Source: Candidatus Avanaerovorax faecigallinarum (GTDB lineage Bacteria; Bacillota; Clostridia; Peptostreptococcales; Anaerovoracaceae). From it: a stretch of DNA of 33,905 nt. The DNA lies in assembly GCA_019113145.1 (NCBI GenBank), contig DXHZ01000016.1:1-33905 (forward strand), given 5' to 3'. Below, in pieces: positions 16,047-24,191 of this stretch (the first letter of the stretch is position 1; each line of letters begins with the position of its first letter). The notes beneath the pieces were generated by a model that was not told where the DNA came from, did no database searches, and worked only from the letters and a program-made list of their open reading frames with translations. The translations under genes were made by a program, and so were the position numbers.

Positions 16047-17700
16047 TCTGCTCCCCAAGTATCATCTTTACTGCGTAATTCAGAATTTCAGGTGTTCTCA
16101 CATAGAGATCCTCTTTGAGAACTCTCTCCGTAAGTTTATGAAAATCCTTTCCCCACGGCCCTATATTCACACACGGCATGGAAATCTTCTCTATATCGCT
16201 GAGAGGAAGATCGTATATGCCTCCGAAGAACGGCATATTCTTCGACAGATCATCTTCCAGCTTTTCACTTCCGCGTATTCCCGAATAGCTGAGGTCGGAT
16301 ATGCCCGTATAATAATACTCTTTTACGTATGTCTGCCCATACGTCTTCTCTGTGAACGCATTTAGCTTTTCGTAGAGTTCCGCAATTTCCGGTCTTTCAG
16401 CCTCGAATCCGAAGCAGTTTGCCACGTGAGGATAATAAGGAGGCATAAGCCCCGTCACGATTCTCGGAGACAGATCGTCGATATAGTTATATACCCAGTC
16501 AACCAGGTCGAAATTGGCCATAATCAGCGATTCCTCACCGGCGTCCAGATTATGCCTGATTTCATCGAGCTTATCTCTGTATTTCCGTTCGAACTCCTCG
16601 CCGTGACCGGCTCTTGCCTCTTCATAAAGCTGACCAAAATCCACGACCTTAGCCTTCCACGGAAGAGGAACAAACTCTTTGTTGCACGCTTTGCGGAATT
16701 TCTCATAGCTTCTGTTAAGATCGTCCACGACAGTCTGGAAGGAGTCATGGCATATCCCCTTAAACCTCTCCATAAATTCACCCGGCATGCTTGACAGAGT
16801 AAGCACGCTCAGACATCCTCTTATGGTAAGGGGCATGGATACGTCATAAGCCTCTTTATTTTCTCTGAGATACAGCCACGTAGGCGGCGGTGCCGCCTCA
16901 AAGCCGACAACATCCGAAAGATCCGTGTTGGACTCCGTTCTTCTGACGATTTCCGCCATTATGTTGGTCGGATTGATACCTTCAAACACTTTGCCCGCAT
17001 GAGCCAGGGAACCGCGTATATATACGAACGGCATGAGCTTACCTATGGAGCCGAAGGAGAAAACTCCTTTTTCCGGGTCCTTTCTCTGATGAGGCTCTGT
17101 ATTTATCATCAGCCTGTAATTGAGTCCGTATTTATCCTTAAGTTCGGCGAGAAGCTTAACGCCTGCTCTCATCCCCGCCGACAGGTTTTCTTCATCGGGA
17201 ACACCCAGGACTATGACATTGCCCCTGAATTCGGGATCCTGTGCGTAGTGGCTTAAAAGAGCCATCTCTATGGAGCCTCCGCCCTTCATATCACAGGTTC
17301 CCCTTCCGAAGAGGTAATCTCCGCTTTCATAGTCGGCTCTCGCCTCGTCCGCAAACGTATCGCTTATCTCCGCAAGAGCTTCATTAAGCTCATCAGGGGA
17401 AAAGGCCAGGTCTCCGAGAAGTTTAAAATCCTCTACTCCTACCACGTCGTTATGGTGAATCATAACGATGGCGTCGTCTCCTTCGCCTCTGACCATGGCA
17501 AAAACTGCCGCCCTGTTAAGATGATCCTCCTCTATCGGATATGCTCCGTAAAGTTCAGGGTGTTTCTTAAAGTATTCCTGCTTTCCGAAATAGTCGAGGA
17601 AGTATGCCTCTGCGGATTTTTCTCCCGCAGTTTCGGTAATACTTCTGCAGGCAACATATCCGTAAAGAATTTCTTTTATCTGGTCTTTCAGTTCAATCAT
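16018..17700 (-). CDS. RocB-like M20 family peptidase
   Basis: The 560-residue protein is much longer than ordinary M20 peptidases and matches the RocB ('arginine utilization protein') subgroup. Metal-site motifs are visible in order: MIHHNDVVGVEDF (His/Asp), the bridging Asp in GRGTCDMKGG, the catalytic GVPDEENLSAG, and NTEPH. A late His is in WGKDFHKL. Bacillus RocB is encoded with arginine catabolic genes, but its reaction is not well defined. Here the gene begins 2 bp after the M20 amidohydrolase gene and overlaps the corrinoid-activator gene. It is likely to be a cytoplasmic hydrolase of arginine-containing peptides or conjugates. Confidence 0.88.
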   Translation of the reverse strand: MIELKDQIKEILYGYVACRSITETAGEKSAEAYFLDYFGKQEYFKKHPELYGAYPIEEDHLNRAAVFAMVRGEGDDAIVMIHHNDVVGVEDFKLLGDLAFSPDELNEALAEISDTFADEARADYESGDYLFGRGTCDMKGGGSIEMALLSHYAQDPEFRGNVIVLGVPDEENLSAGMRAGVKLLAELKDKYGLNYRLMINTEPHQRKDPEKGVFSFGSIGKLMPFVYIRGSLAHAGKVFEGINPTNIMAEIVRRTESNTDLSDVVGFEAAPPPTWLYLRENKEAYDVSMPLTIRGCLSVLTLSSMPGEFMERFKGICHDSFQTVVDDLNRSYEKFRKACNKEFVPLPWKAKVVDFGQLYEEARAGHGEEFERKYRDKLDEIRHNLDAGEESLIMANFDLVDWVYNYIDDLSPRIVTGLMPPYYPHVANCFGFEAERPEIAELYEKLNAFTEKTYGQTYVKEYYYTGISDLSYSGIRGSEKLEDDLSKNMPFFGGIYDLPLSDIEKISMPCVNIGPWGKDFHKLTERVLKEDLYVRTPEILNYAVKMILGEQNERIHLRKL

Positions 17701-17702
17701 AT

Positions 17703-18878
17703 CTAAAGTCCTCTGTATTCTCTGTGTTCGGCCTTTATACGTTCGAGAAGCTCCTCGTTGCTGTAGAGCCTGATTATCAAAGTCAGCATGAATTTTGCAG
17801 AATCCTCTATGGCCCTGTGGGTGGTCTCGCCGGTCATGGCTTCAGCAAATTCATGAGTATGGCATCCCTGTTCGACACCGATTCCGGCCATAGGATGGAA
17901 AGCCGGACACACGTAGTCCACATTGCCGATGTCCGATGAACCTGTCATTCCCGCCGTATCGTCGTATTCCATTCCAAGCTCATCAAAGGTCTCATCCATA
18001 ACCTTCTGACGCAGTCCGCTTACATAAAGATCGTGGAACGGTATGCCTACCGGGAATAATTCCAGCTCGGTCTTAGTAGCCATTGCAGCGGCTCTGGCGC
18101 AGTCCTTCACCCATTCGGTTATTCCGTTAAGATCCGCTCTTCTCGGAGCTCTGGTGATGAATTCAATCTCCGTAAGGTCGGGGACAACATTAGATGCTTC
18201 TCCGCCCTGCTTGATTATACCATGCATTCTCGCTTCTTGCAAAATATGTTGCCTCATCATATCGGTGGCGTCGAAAAAGAGTCTTGCAGCGTTAAGCGCA
18301 TTCCTGCCCTTTGTCGGAGCAGCAGCCGCATGGGCAGGTGCGCCGTGGAACTTGATTCCTATTCCGTCCAGAGCTATGAAGTCGACCTTTGCGCAGTTTA
18401 CAGGGCCCATGTGAACCATAATTGCAAAGTCGTAGCCGTCGAATACACCGTTATCGGCCATTATGCCCTTGCAGCCTTCTATTTCCTCGTCAGGAGTTCC
18501 TATTATGTCCACTCCGAAGTCTATATCATCTTTCATGTCGTTAAACGCCAGAGCGGTGAGTACGCTGGCGCTTCCGCTTGCACAGTGCCCGCAGGCGTGT
18601 CCTATTCCCTTAAGCGCATCGTACTCCGCCAGAACCGCCACCCGCCTCTTATACTGAGGGTTTATAACTCCCTTGTATGCCGTAGCCATTCCGGCAAACG
18701 GATATTCGGTCTCGATACCGTGCTTTCTCAGAAGCTCCACCATGGCCTTTGAGCTGTTGAATTCGTGACTTCCCAGCTCAGGGTTTTCCGCCATATAATC
18801 ATTAAGCTCCAGAGCTTCCTTTAAATGTTCTGCCGCTTTTTCAAACGCCTTTATCTTTAATTCCTTTTCAGACATCAT
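17703..18878 (-). CDS. M20 family amidohydrolase/dipeptidase (AbgB / PM20D2-like)
   Basis: The 391-residue protein has M20D-type motifs: an N-terminal NPELGSHEFNSSKAM, the metal-binding HACGHC, the catalytic GTPDEEIEG, MVHMGPVN and a dimerisation-domain FHGAPAHAAAAPTKGRNALNA. A late GCHTHEF carries the last metal ligands. Relatives hydrolyse N-acyl amino acids, p-aminobenzoyl-glutamate (AbgB), or dipeptides with Lys, Orn or Arg (PM20D2). The basic-dipeptide option fits the neighbouring RocB, DDAH and arginine-deiminase-like genes. The start at 18878 follows AGGAGGAG. A strong hairpin lies between it and the permease gene upstream. Confidence 0.88.
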   Translation of the reverse strand: MMSEKELKIKAFEKAAEHLKEALELNDYMAENPELGSHEFNSSKAMVELLRKHGIETEYPFAGMATAYKGVINPQYKRRVAVLAEYDALKGIGHACGHCASGSASVLTALAFNDMKDDIDFGVDIIGTPDEEIEGCKGIMADNGVFDGYDFAIMVHMGPVNCAKVDFIALDGIGIKFHGAPAHAAAAPTKGRNALNAARLFFDATDMMRQHILQEARMHGIIKQGGEASNVVPDLTEIEFITRAPRRADLNGITEWVKDCARAAAMATKTELELFPVGIPFHDLYVSGLRQKVMDETFDELGMEYDDTAGMTGSSDIGNVDYVCPAFHPMAGIGVEQGCHTHEFAEAMTGETTHRAIEDSAKFMLTLIIRLYSNEELLERIKAEHREYRGL

Positions 18879-18898
18879 TTTCTCCTCCTAAACACACA

Positions 18899-18919
18899 CC
18901 GGAGGGAAAATCCCTCCGG
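18899..18919 (-). promoter_or_regulatory. Intercistronic hairpin upstream of the M20 dipeptidase gene
   Basis: A perfect 9-bp stem, CCGGAGGGA/TCCCTCCGG, with a 3-base loop lies in the 68-bp gap between the YfcC and M20 genes. No T-run follows, so it is not an ordinary terminator. It is likely to stabilise or process the mRNA, or to dampen downstream expression. Its CCCTCC strand could also pair with the nearby ribosome binding site. Confidence 0.6.
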
Positions 18920-18946
18920 CCTGTTACATACGTCGTCTTACAGATA

Positions 18947-20350
18947 CTAGAATGGACCGTAGTTAATCTGTACTGCTATGAAGATGAATATTGCTTCCAG
19001 TATGAAGAATATACCGAACAGCGGTGTGAAGAATCTGTACCACTTTCCGAGAGGAACCTTGGCAATACCGCAGAGTATAGCGCAGCTTGCTGTAGGCCAG
19101 ATCAGGTTGGAGAATCCGTCTCCGAACTGATATGCCAGTACGGCAACCTGTCTGTTTACCTCTGTCAGGTCTGCCAGCGGAACCATTATAGGCATAATGG
19201 CTGTGGCCTGTCCGGAGCCTGATGGAATGAAGAAGTTGATTATATTCTGGATTACCAGCATGATTTCAGCGGTAGCCCAGGTAGGAAGTCCTTCCATGAG
19301 AGAACTCATTGCGTAGATTACAGTGTGTATAATCTGTCCGTGAGTCATGATGATGAGTATGGTTCTGGAAAGACCTACTACTACGACCGCCATAGACATC
19401 TCGGATACGGCCTGAATCAGGTCCTTACAGATTTGCTCAGGTCCTCTCTTAGCGATAAACGCATTGATTATACCGGAAATGATAAACACTCCGGACATCT
19501 CGTTTATGAACCATCCAAGCTTCAGGGAGCCGTATACGATACATAAGATGGTTACTACCATACCGCACATGATAATCTTATGTCTCGTAGTGAATTCCAT
19601 ATTTTCATCTCTCTCAACCTTGAAAGCTGAGAAATCCATGCCGTATACCAGGCTCTTTGTCGGGTCTTTCTTTACCTTGTTGGCATATCTCATTACGAAT
19701 ATTATGGCTGCCGTAACGAATACTACGAATACACACCATCTTAAGGCGAGTCCCGAAAAAACAGGAAGATCTGCGAAAGCCTGGGCAATACCTATGGTGA
19801 ACGGGTTGGTAGTAGCTGATGCGAAACCTACTGCCACAGCCATACCAGACATGCATATTCCGACTATGGCGTCATATCCCATTGCGATGGCCAGAGCCAC
19901 GAATATAGGAAGAAGTCCGTAGACTGTCTCCATCTCTCCATAGGTAGAGCCGGCCAGTGCAAACACTATCATTACGATTGGAACGAAGAGCTTGCTGTCT
20001 CTGATTCTACTGTTAAGGAGCTTATTAATCATCGCTGTGAATGCTCCGGAAGCGAGTACTTCATAAACCCAGAAATATCCGAAAAGGATAAGGAATATAA
20101 TCTGGGCGCCGTCTATGAAGCCTTCCTGAATAGCTACAAACAGTCTGAACAGATTTACAGGGGTCTGCTCAACGTAGTGGTAGCTTCCCTGCACTACCGT
20201 TTCATATCCGGTAGCCTCATCGAGAGCCATGTCGTAGGTTCCTGCCGGAACTACCCATGTGAGCAGGGCTACTATAGCTGTAAGTATGAACAGCATCAGA
20301 GAGCTGCTCGGAAACTGGAATTTCTTTTTCTTATCGTTCAGAGTCGGCAT
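18947..20350 (-). CDS. YfcC family permease (DcuC/ArcD-like superfamily)
   Basis: The 467-residue membrane protein has about twelve hydrophobic segments and the YfcC signature: N-terminal KFQFPSSSLMLFILTAIVALLTWVVPAGTY, then FLILFGYFWVYEVLASGAF, SGMAVAVGFASATTNPFTIGIAQ and FFIPSGSGQATAIMPIMVPLADL. Members are often annotated as C4-dicarboxylate or arginine/ornithine antiporters, but few have been tested. Between arginine-deiminase-type enzymes and M20 dipeptidases it most probably carries an arginine derivative or basic peptide, perhaps in exchange for ornithine or citrulline. The start at 20350 has AAGGAAAGG upstream. Confidence 0.88.
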   Translation of the reverse strand: MPTLNDKKKKFQFPSSSLMLFILTAIVALLTWVVPAGTYDMALDEATGYETVVQGSYHYVEQTPVNLFRLFVAIQEGFIDGAQIIFLILFGYFWVYEVLASGAFTAMINKLLNSRIRDSKLFVPIVMIVFALAGSTYGEMETVYGLLPIFVALAIAMGYDAIVGICMSGMAVAVGFASATTNPFTIGIAQAFADLPVFSGLALRWCVFVVFVTAAIIFVMRYANKVKKDPTKSLVYGMDFSAFKVERDENMEFTTRHKIIMCGMVVTILCIVYGSLKLGWFINEMSGVFIISGIINAFIAKRGPEQICKDLIQAVSEMSMAVVVVGLSRTILIIMTHGQIIHTVIYAMSSLMEGLPTWATAEIMLVIQNIINFFIPSGSGQATAIMPIMVPLADLTEVNRQVAVLAYQFGDGFSNLIWPTASCAILCGIAKVPLGKWYRFFTPLFGIFFILEAIFIFIAVQINYGPF

Positions 20351-20380
20351 AATTTTTTCCTTTCCTTGCAGGCAAAAGAA

Positions 20381-21256
20381 CTAAATTCTGTAAAGCGGGC
20401 AGGTCAGACAGGTTGGACCGCCCGTTCCTCTGTATGAAAGTTCCTTTCCTTCATAAGTAGTAACATCTATGCCGGCATCCCTCATCTTGGCTGTGATTTC
20501 AGGATTTCCGGCGATTGTTATACACTTACCCGGTGCAACGCACAGAACGTTGGTTCCCAGGTAATCATACTCTTCATCTCCGCACTCAATTAACGTGATT
20601 CCCTTTTCTATAAGGTATTCTCTGAAGAATACCGGCATGTACTTCGAATAAACTACAGCTTTGTCAGTATCCACGAAGCTGATGATGCTCATGAGGTGGA
20701 GGCAGCAGTCCTCGCCGTCTCCGTGAGGCATAGGAACGATTATATACTCGTCGATTATGTCCTTTGTAAGTTCCTTGAACTGACGGATTCCTTCATCGTT
20801 TGTTCTGTATCCTCTTCCGATGGCAACCGTCTTTTCGTCTATCCAGAGCACGTCTCCGCCTTCCATCTTGCCCGGAGCCTTAATCTCTCCCAGCGTAGGT
20901 ATTCCGATACTTTCCAGATACTCGCGTGTGGCCTCGCGTTCTCTTCCTCTGAGCTCTTTTCCCATAGGAAAATATATTGCTCCCTTTTTCGTCACTTTGA
21001 GAGGATCGTGGGCGTAAATGGAATCAAGGCCCGCTCTGTCATCCTGCTTAAGGTAGTAAACATCAGGAATGTTTTCTTTAATAAACTTCTCAAATTCGTT
21101 ATACTCTTCGATTACCTTTTCATAGTCCGGGCATCCGAAATAGTTAAACTTTTTCCAGTTCGCATTTAAATTTTCCTGGCTGATAAACGCTTCCTCAGGC
21201 CTTTTTATGAGGATAGCCTCTATTTTGCCTGTCATAGACTGACATCCGTAATTCAT
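20381..21256 (-). CDS. Arginine deiminase/amidinotransferase superfamily protein
   Basis: The 291-residue protein is a member of the guanidine-modifying fold. It has the Glu of KMEGGDV, the His of EDCCLHLMSIISFVDTDKAVVY (compare HLDT...D in arginine deiminase) and the C-terminal nucleophile Cys283 in GTGGPTCLTCPL, which resembles the end of arginine deiminase. It lacks the extra helical domain of classical ArcA (about 400 residues), so it is closer to short amidino- or ureido-hydrolases. The substrate is not certain: arginine, a methylarginine, citrulline or another guanidine are all possible. It lies between a DDAH gene (26 bp upstream) and the YfcC permease (30 bp downstream). Confidence 0.82.
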   Translation of the reverse strand: MNYGCQSMTGKIEAILIKRPEEAFISQENLNANWKKFNYFGCPDYEKVIEEYNEFEKFIKENIPDVYYLKQDDRAGLDSIYAHDPLKVTKKGAIYFPMGKELRGREREATREYLESIGIPTLGEIKAPGKMEGGDVLWIDEKTVAIGRGYRTNDEGIRQFKELTKDIIDEYIIVPMPHGDGEDCCLHLMSIISFVDTDKAVVYSKYMPVFFREYLIEKGITLIECGDEEYDYLGTNVLCVAPGKCITIAGNPEITAKMRDAGIDVTTYEGKELSYRGTGGPTCLTCPLYRI

Positions 21257-21282
21257 TGAAAGTTACCTCCCTTATCTTTTAA

Positions 21283-22059
21283 TTAAAATCTCAGAGACAG
21301 ACAGCTGAGTCCTCCGTCCAGTTTTCTGAACTCTGAGGTATCAACTGTAAGCGTCTTATATCCCAGATCCTGAACCGCCTTCAGCACTGCAGGATATCCT
21401 TCCGGAACGATTACCGTATCGTTAACCCAGATACAGTTGGCAGCATATGCTTCCTCTTCCGGGATAACAGTAAGATTGTATTTCTGGAACTCAGGCTTTG
21501 TGATGAACTCTCCGGATACGAGCATATTGTTATTTTCGAGGTAATTTACACCCGTCTTAAGGTGAAGAACCTTTTCCAGCTTCACCTCAGAGCATGTCAT
21601 TCCGTGTCTTTCCAGAATTTCGGTAAGCTGTCTAATTCCTTCCTCATTGGTTCTGGCAGATCTTCCTACATAGAAGTGATCTCCCACCATCATGACGTCT
21701 CCGCCTTCGAGGGTTCCCGGAGACTTGATGTACTCGATATCCTCATCTTTGAAGAACTTTTTTACTGCGCCGATAATCTCATCTTTTTCTCCGTTTCTGG
21801 ATTCAGCGCCCGGATTGGTTATAATTGCGCAGTTCTTAGTGATAAGTGCAGGATCCTCCACGAAGCACGAATCCGGGTATCTTTCATCCGCCTCTAAAAC
21901 AGTCACCTCTACGCCGCACTGCTTTAACGCCTCGATGTAATCGTCGTGCTCCTTCAGAGCAAGCTCGTAATCAGGCTTTCCCAACTCAGGATTGGAGGTG
22001 ATTCCCTCAACCATGGCTTTACACGGCCTTCTTACAATTACGTTGTTAAACTTTTTCAT
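21283..22059 (-). CDS. Dimethylarginine dimethylaminohydrolase (DDAH), copy 1
   Basis: The 258-residue protein is collinear with Pseudomonas DDAH, which hydrolyses N-omega-methylated arginines to citrulline and mono- or dimethylamine. The catalytic residues are present: Glu118 in GTLEGGD, His166 in VLHLKTG and Cys253 in the C-terminal LSCLSLRF. So are the substrate-binding segments DERYPDSCFVEDP, AESRNGE and ARTNEEG. It is the first gene of a six-gene operon, behind a near-perfect sigma-A promoter and facing a GntR regulator. Activity on unmethylated arginine or other guanidines cannot be excluded from sequence. Confidence 0.9.
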   Translation of the reverse strand: MKKFNNVIVRRPCKAMVEGITSNPELGKPDYELALKEHDDYIEALKQCGVEVTVLEADERYPDSCFVEDPALITKNCAIITNPGAESRNGEKDEIIGAVKKFFKDEDIEYIKSPGTLEGGDVMMVGDHFYVGRSARTNEEGIRQLTEILERHGMTCSEVKLEKVLHLKTGVNYLENNNMLVSGEFITKPEFQKYNLTVIPEEEAYAANCIWVNDTVIVPEGYPAVLKAVQDLGYKTLTVDTSEFRKLDGGLSCLSLRF

Positions 22060-22127
22060 CGGTCTTTTCCTCCTTGAAGAAATTTACGAGTTCAGGCAAA
22101 TCCACATTCCTGAAAAATATTATATTC

Positions 22128-22156
22128 AATATACTATATATTTTATATTTTGTCAA
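22128..22156 (-). promoter_or_regulatory. Sigma-A promoter of the DDAH operon
   Basis: On the minus strand a consensus TTGACA (22151-22156), a 17-bp spacer and TATATT (22128-22133) are present. Transcription would start near 22121, about 60 bp upstream of the DDAH ATG. A candidate operator overlaps the -35 box. Confidence 0.8.
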
Positions 22157-22158
22157 TA
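22148..22158. promoter_or_regulatory. Candidate GntR operator at the DDAH operon promoter
   Basis: The minus strand reads TATTGACAAAA, 10 of 11 positions matching the palindromic TATTGACAATA found at the gntR start. It covers the -35 box, a position suited to repression. The match partly reflects the -35 consensus itself. Confidence 0.35.
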
Positions 22159-22188
22159 AGTTTTTCAGAATTTAAATTTTTGCGATAA

Positions 22189-22217
22189 TTGAATTATGGA
22201 CTGTGTCGTGTTAAAAT
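22189..22217 (+). promoter_or_regulatory. Sigma-A promoter of the gntR regulator gene
   Basis: TTGAAT (22189-22194), a 17-bp spacer and TAAAAT (22212-22217) lie about 35 bp upstream of ATG 22250. Confidence 0.5.
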
Positions 22218-22227
22218 ATTGTCAATA
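22217..22227. promoter_or_regulatory. Candidate autoregulatory GntR operator
   Basis: TATTGTCAATA is a perfect 5+1+5 palindrome. It lies at the predicted transcription start of gntR, where a bound repressor would block transcription. Similar sequences occur at the DDAH operon promoter and, more weakly, at the second ddah promoter. Confidence 0.4.
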
Positions 22228-22249
22228 CAAAAAACGGAGGGATTATTTT

Positions 22250-22918
22250 ATGAACAGATTTATGACTCTAAAGGATCATGTGTATGAATACATAGCAGAG
22301 CAGATTCACGACGGTAACCTGCTCCCCGAAGAGAAAATAGATGAAAAAATAATTTGCGAGGAGCTTAACATAAGCAGGACGCCCGTACGGGAAGCACTTA
22401 TCCAGCTGGCTTCAGAGGGAATTCTCACCAATAATTCAAGAAAAGGATTTATAGTCCGTTCCCTTTCCGCGGAAGAACTGGAAGAACTCTACGGTGTTAT
22501 AGGCCTTTTGGACGGAGCTGCCGCCGGTATGGCGTGCGAACGTCTTTCAGAAAGTGACTTGAAGGATATGGAGTTCTACACTGACAGCATGAATATCGCC
22601 ATAGAATCCTGCAATTTCGAAATGTATCAGAAGCAGCAGAAGATGTTTCACCAGGTTTATATTAATAAATGCGGAAACTCAGTGCTTATCTCCACTATAG
22701 CCTCTCTTAAGAACAAGCTTCTTAACACCAACTATACGAAAGAAACTCCTTCCAAAGCCCAGGAGGTGCTGCGCAGGACAAACGGTGAACATAAAGAAAT
22801 AGTTAAACTTTTCCGGGACAGAGATAAAGACGGTCTCTTTCATTACATATCAGGGACCCATTGGCAACCCGACTACGTGGAATACGAACTTCTTGAAAAA
22901 GACAATAAAAAAAGCTGA
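22250..22918 (+). CDS. GntR family regulator (FadR/FCD subfamily)
   Basis: From ATG 22250 (GGAGGG upstream) the protein has 222 residues. The upstream in-frame ATG at 22196 falls before the predicted promoter -10 and is rejected. Residues 5-70 form the GntR winged helix (LKDHVYEYIAEQIHDGNLLPEEKIDE, then ELNISRTPVREALIQLASEGIL). The remainder is an alpha-helical FCD-type ligand domain (ELYGVIGLLDGAAAGMACERLS, then FHQVYINKCGN and RTNGEHKEIVKLFRDRDKDG). It is divergent from the DDAH operon and probably represses it until a small carboxylate or amino-acid-like effector binds. Confidence 0.9.
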   Translation: MNRFMTLKDHVYEYIAEQIHDGNLLPEEKIDEKIICEELNISRTPVREALIQLASEGILTNNSRKGFIVRSLSAEELEELYGVIGLLDGAAAGMACERLSESDLKDMEFYTDSMNIAIESCNFEMYQKQQKMFHQVYINKCGNSVLISTIASLKNKLLNTNYTKETPSKAQEVLRRTNGEHKEIVKLFRDRDKDGLFHYISGTHWQPDYVEYELLEKDNKKS

Positions 22919-22988
22919 CATGCGGCCTTGCAGCCGTAAGCCGATAACGGGTTATAGGACAAAAAGTGTTGATAGACACTATGATCGC

Positions 22989-23043
22989 AAAAGACCGCCA
23001 ACAGAATTTATACAACACTTTAATTCTGCCGGCGGTCTTTTTT
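22989..23043. terminator. Bidirectional intrinsic terminator between gntR and the ureohydrolase gene
   Basis: AAAAGACCGCC (22989-22999) pairs with GGCGGTCTTTT (23031-23041), and an inner CAGAATT/AATTCTG extends the stem. T-runs follow on the plus strand and, as the A-run, on the minus strand, so it serves both convergent genes. Confidence 0.88.
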
Positions 23044-23134
23044 CGGACACCCCAATTTATACGGGACATAGTATCTGAAGTGACCGGTTACCATCCTTTC
23101 ACAACACAGTGTGTGAACGACATTTCACCCATGT

Positions 23135-24067
23135 TTATTTTCTTACCAGCTTACCTATCTCGTCGGCCCAGTATCCCCAGCCCTCTGTGATTATTTTTCT
23201 TCCTGCGTACATGGCTGCAAGAGAAGGATCAAGAGAAGGAGCTATCTCTACCACGTCGAATCCGATGATATTCAGCTCTGTAAACAGTTTCTCCAGAAGG
23301 GTGAGCGCCATCCTCGGCGTCAGGCCACCGAACTGAGGTGTTCCTGTTCCTGCTGCATAACCCGGATCCAGAGCGTCTATATCGAATGTGATGTAGACTT
23401 TTCCGAATTTCTTCATCTTCCCGATACAGTCGTCAGCAACGGCTTCTATTCCCTCTTTATAACAGTCGTATGCCGTTTTCACCCGGATATTGTTTTCTTT
23501 GTAAAAAGCAAACTCGTCAGGCTCGATTGACCTTATACCTATAAAGTACAGGTTATCGAGAGAACCGACATTTTCAAGCTCAAGAGCTCTTCTCTCCGTA
23601 CTTCCGTGTGACAGCCTGTCTCCGTCCATATCGTCACACAGATCCATGTGGGCGTCTATGTGTATTATTCCGAACTCTTCATCAAGACCTCTGTCGATGC
23701 CCCGTTCCACCGGAATGGTCACAGAGTGATCTCCGCCTACCATGGTAAAGCGCACGCCATTTCTTACAAGCCCAGCCACATAGTTCTCAATTTCAGAAAA
23801 CAGAGCATTTCTGCTTCCGCCCTTGAAGTCTCCACCGTCTACAACATTAAGGCCTTCAAAATAGCTGAGTCTCTCAGTACACGGAGTCGAACAGAGGGTA
23901 TTTGCCCTCAAAGTTTCCGGAGCCTCAGCAGCTCCGCCCCGGTAGCTTACGCCGCCGTCATACGGAATTCCAAAGACAACAACATCTGCATCTTCCTCGT
24001 TCATCTGCGTTCTGTTCAGCCCGCACCACGTTTCTTCTTTCATAGCGAATTCATCTTTAACAAGCAT
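23135..24067 (-). CDS. Ureohydrolase, agmatinase/guanidino-acid hydrolase family
   Basis: Starting at 24067 (GGAGGG just upstream; the long in-frame extension to 24250 runs over the opposite promoter region) the protein has 310 residues. The binuclear Mn site is intact: GGDHS, IIHIDAHMDL and TFDIDALDP, with the family loop GYAAGTGTP. Ureohydrolases release urea from agmatine, arginine, guanidinobutyrate, guanidinopropionate or related guanidines. The substrate cannot be decided from sequence. The overall pattern is of the agmatinase type, and its divergent neighbour is a second DDAH, so a guanidine from arginine-derivative breakdown is likely. Confidence 0.9.
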   Translation of the reverse strand: MLVKDEFAMKEETWCGLNRTQMNEEDADVVVFGIPYDGGVSYRGGAAEAPETLRANTLCSTPCTERLSYFEGLNVVDGGDFKGGSRNALFSEIENYVAGLVRNGVRFTMVGGDHSVTIPVERGIDRGLDEEFGIIHIDAHMDLCDDMDGDRLSHGSTERRALELENVGSLDNLYFIGIRSIEPDEFAFYKENNIRVKTAYDCYKEGIEAVADDCIGKMKKFGKVYITFDIDALDPGYAAGTGTPQFGGLTPRMALTLLEKLFTELNIIGFDVVEIAPSLDPSLAAMYAGRKIITEGWGYWADEIGKLVRK

Positions 24068-24119
24068 GCTGATCCCTCCTCTGGACTTTTTCACGTAATC
24101 ACGATTTTTAGTGAAAATA

Positions 24120-24148
24120 TTGACATCTTTTAATATATAATATATTAT
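24120..24148 (+). promoter_or_regulatory. Sigma-A promoter of the second DDAH gene
   Basis: Consensus TTGACA (24120-24125), a 17-bp spacer and TATTAT (24143-24148) are present. The -35 box lies within TATTGACA, which resembles the candidate GntR operator core. The divergent ureohydrolase promoter should lie in the same AT-rich stretch but is less clear. Confidence 0.78.
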
Positions 24149-24191
24149 ATGCGATAAGCAAGTGCAACAATATTTTGGAGGTGAAGCAAAA

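Noticed and set aside
22196..22249. In-frame N-terminal extension of the GntR regulator from ATG 22196
   Set aside because: It would start upstream of the predicted -10 box and lacks a ribosome binding site; ATG 22250 has GGAGGG and gives a normal GntR N-terminus.
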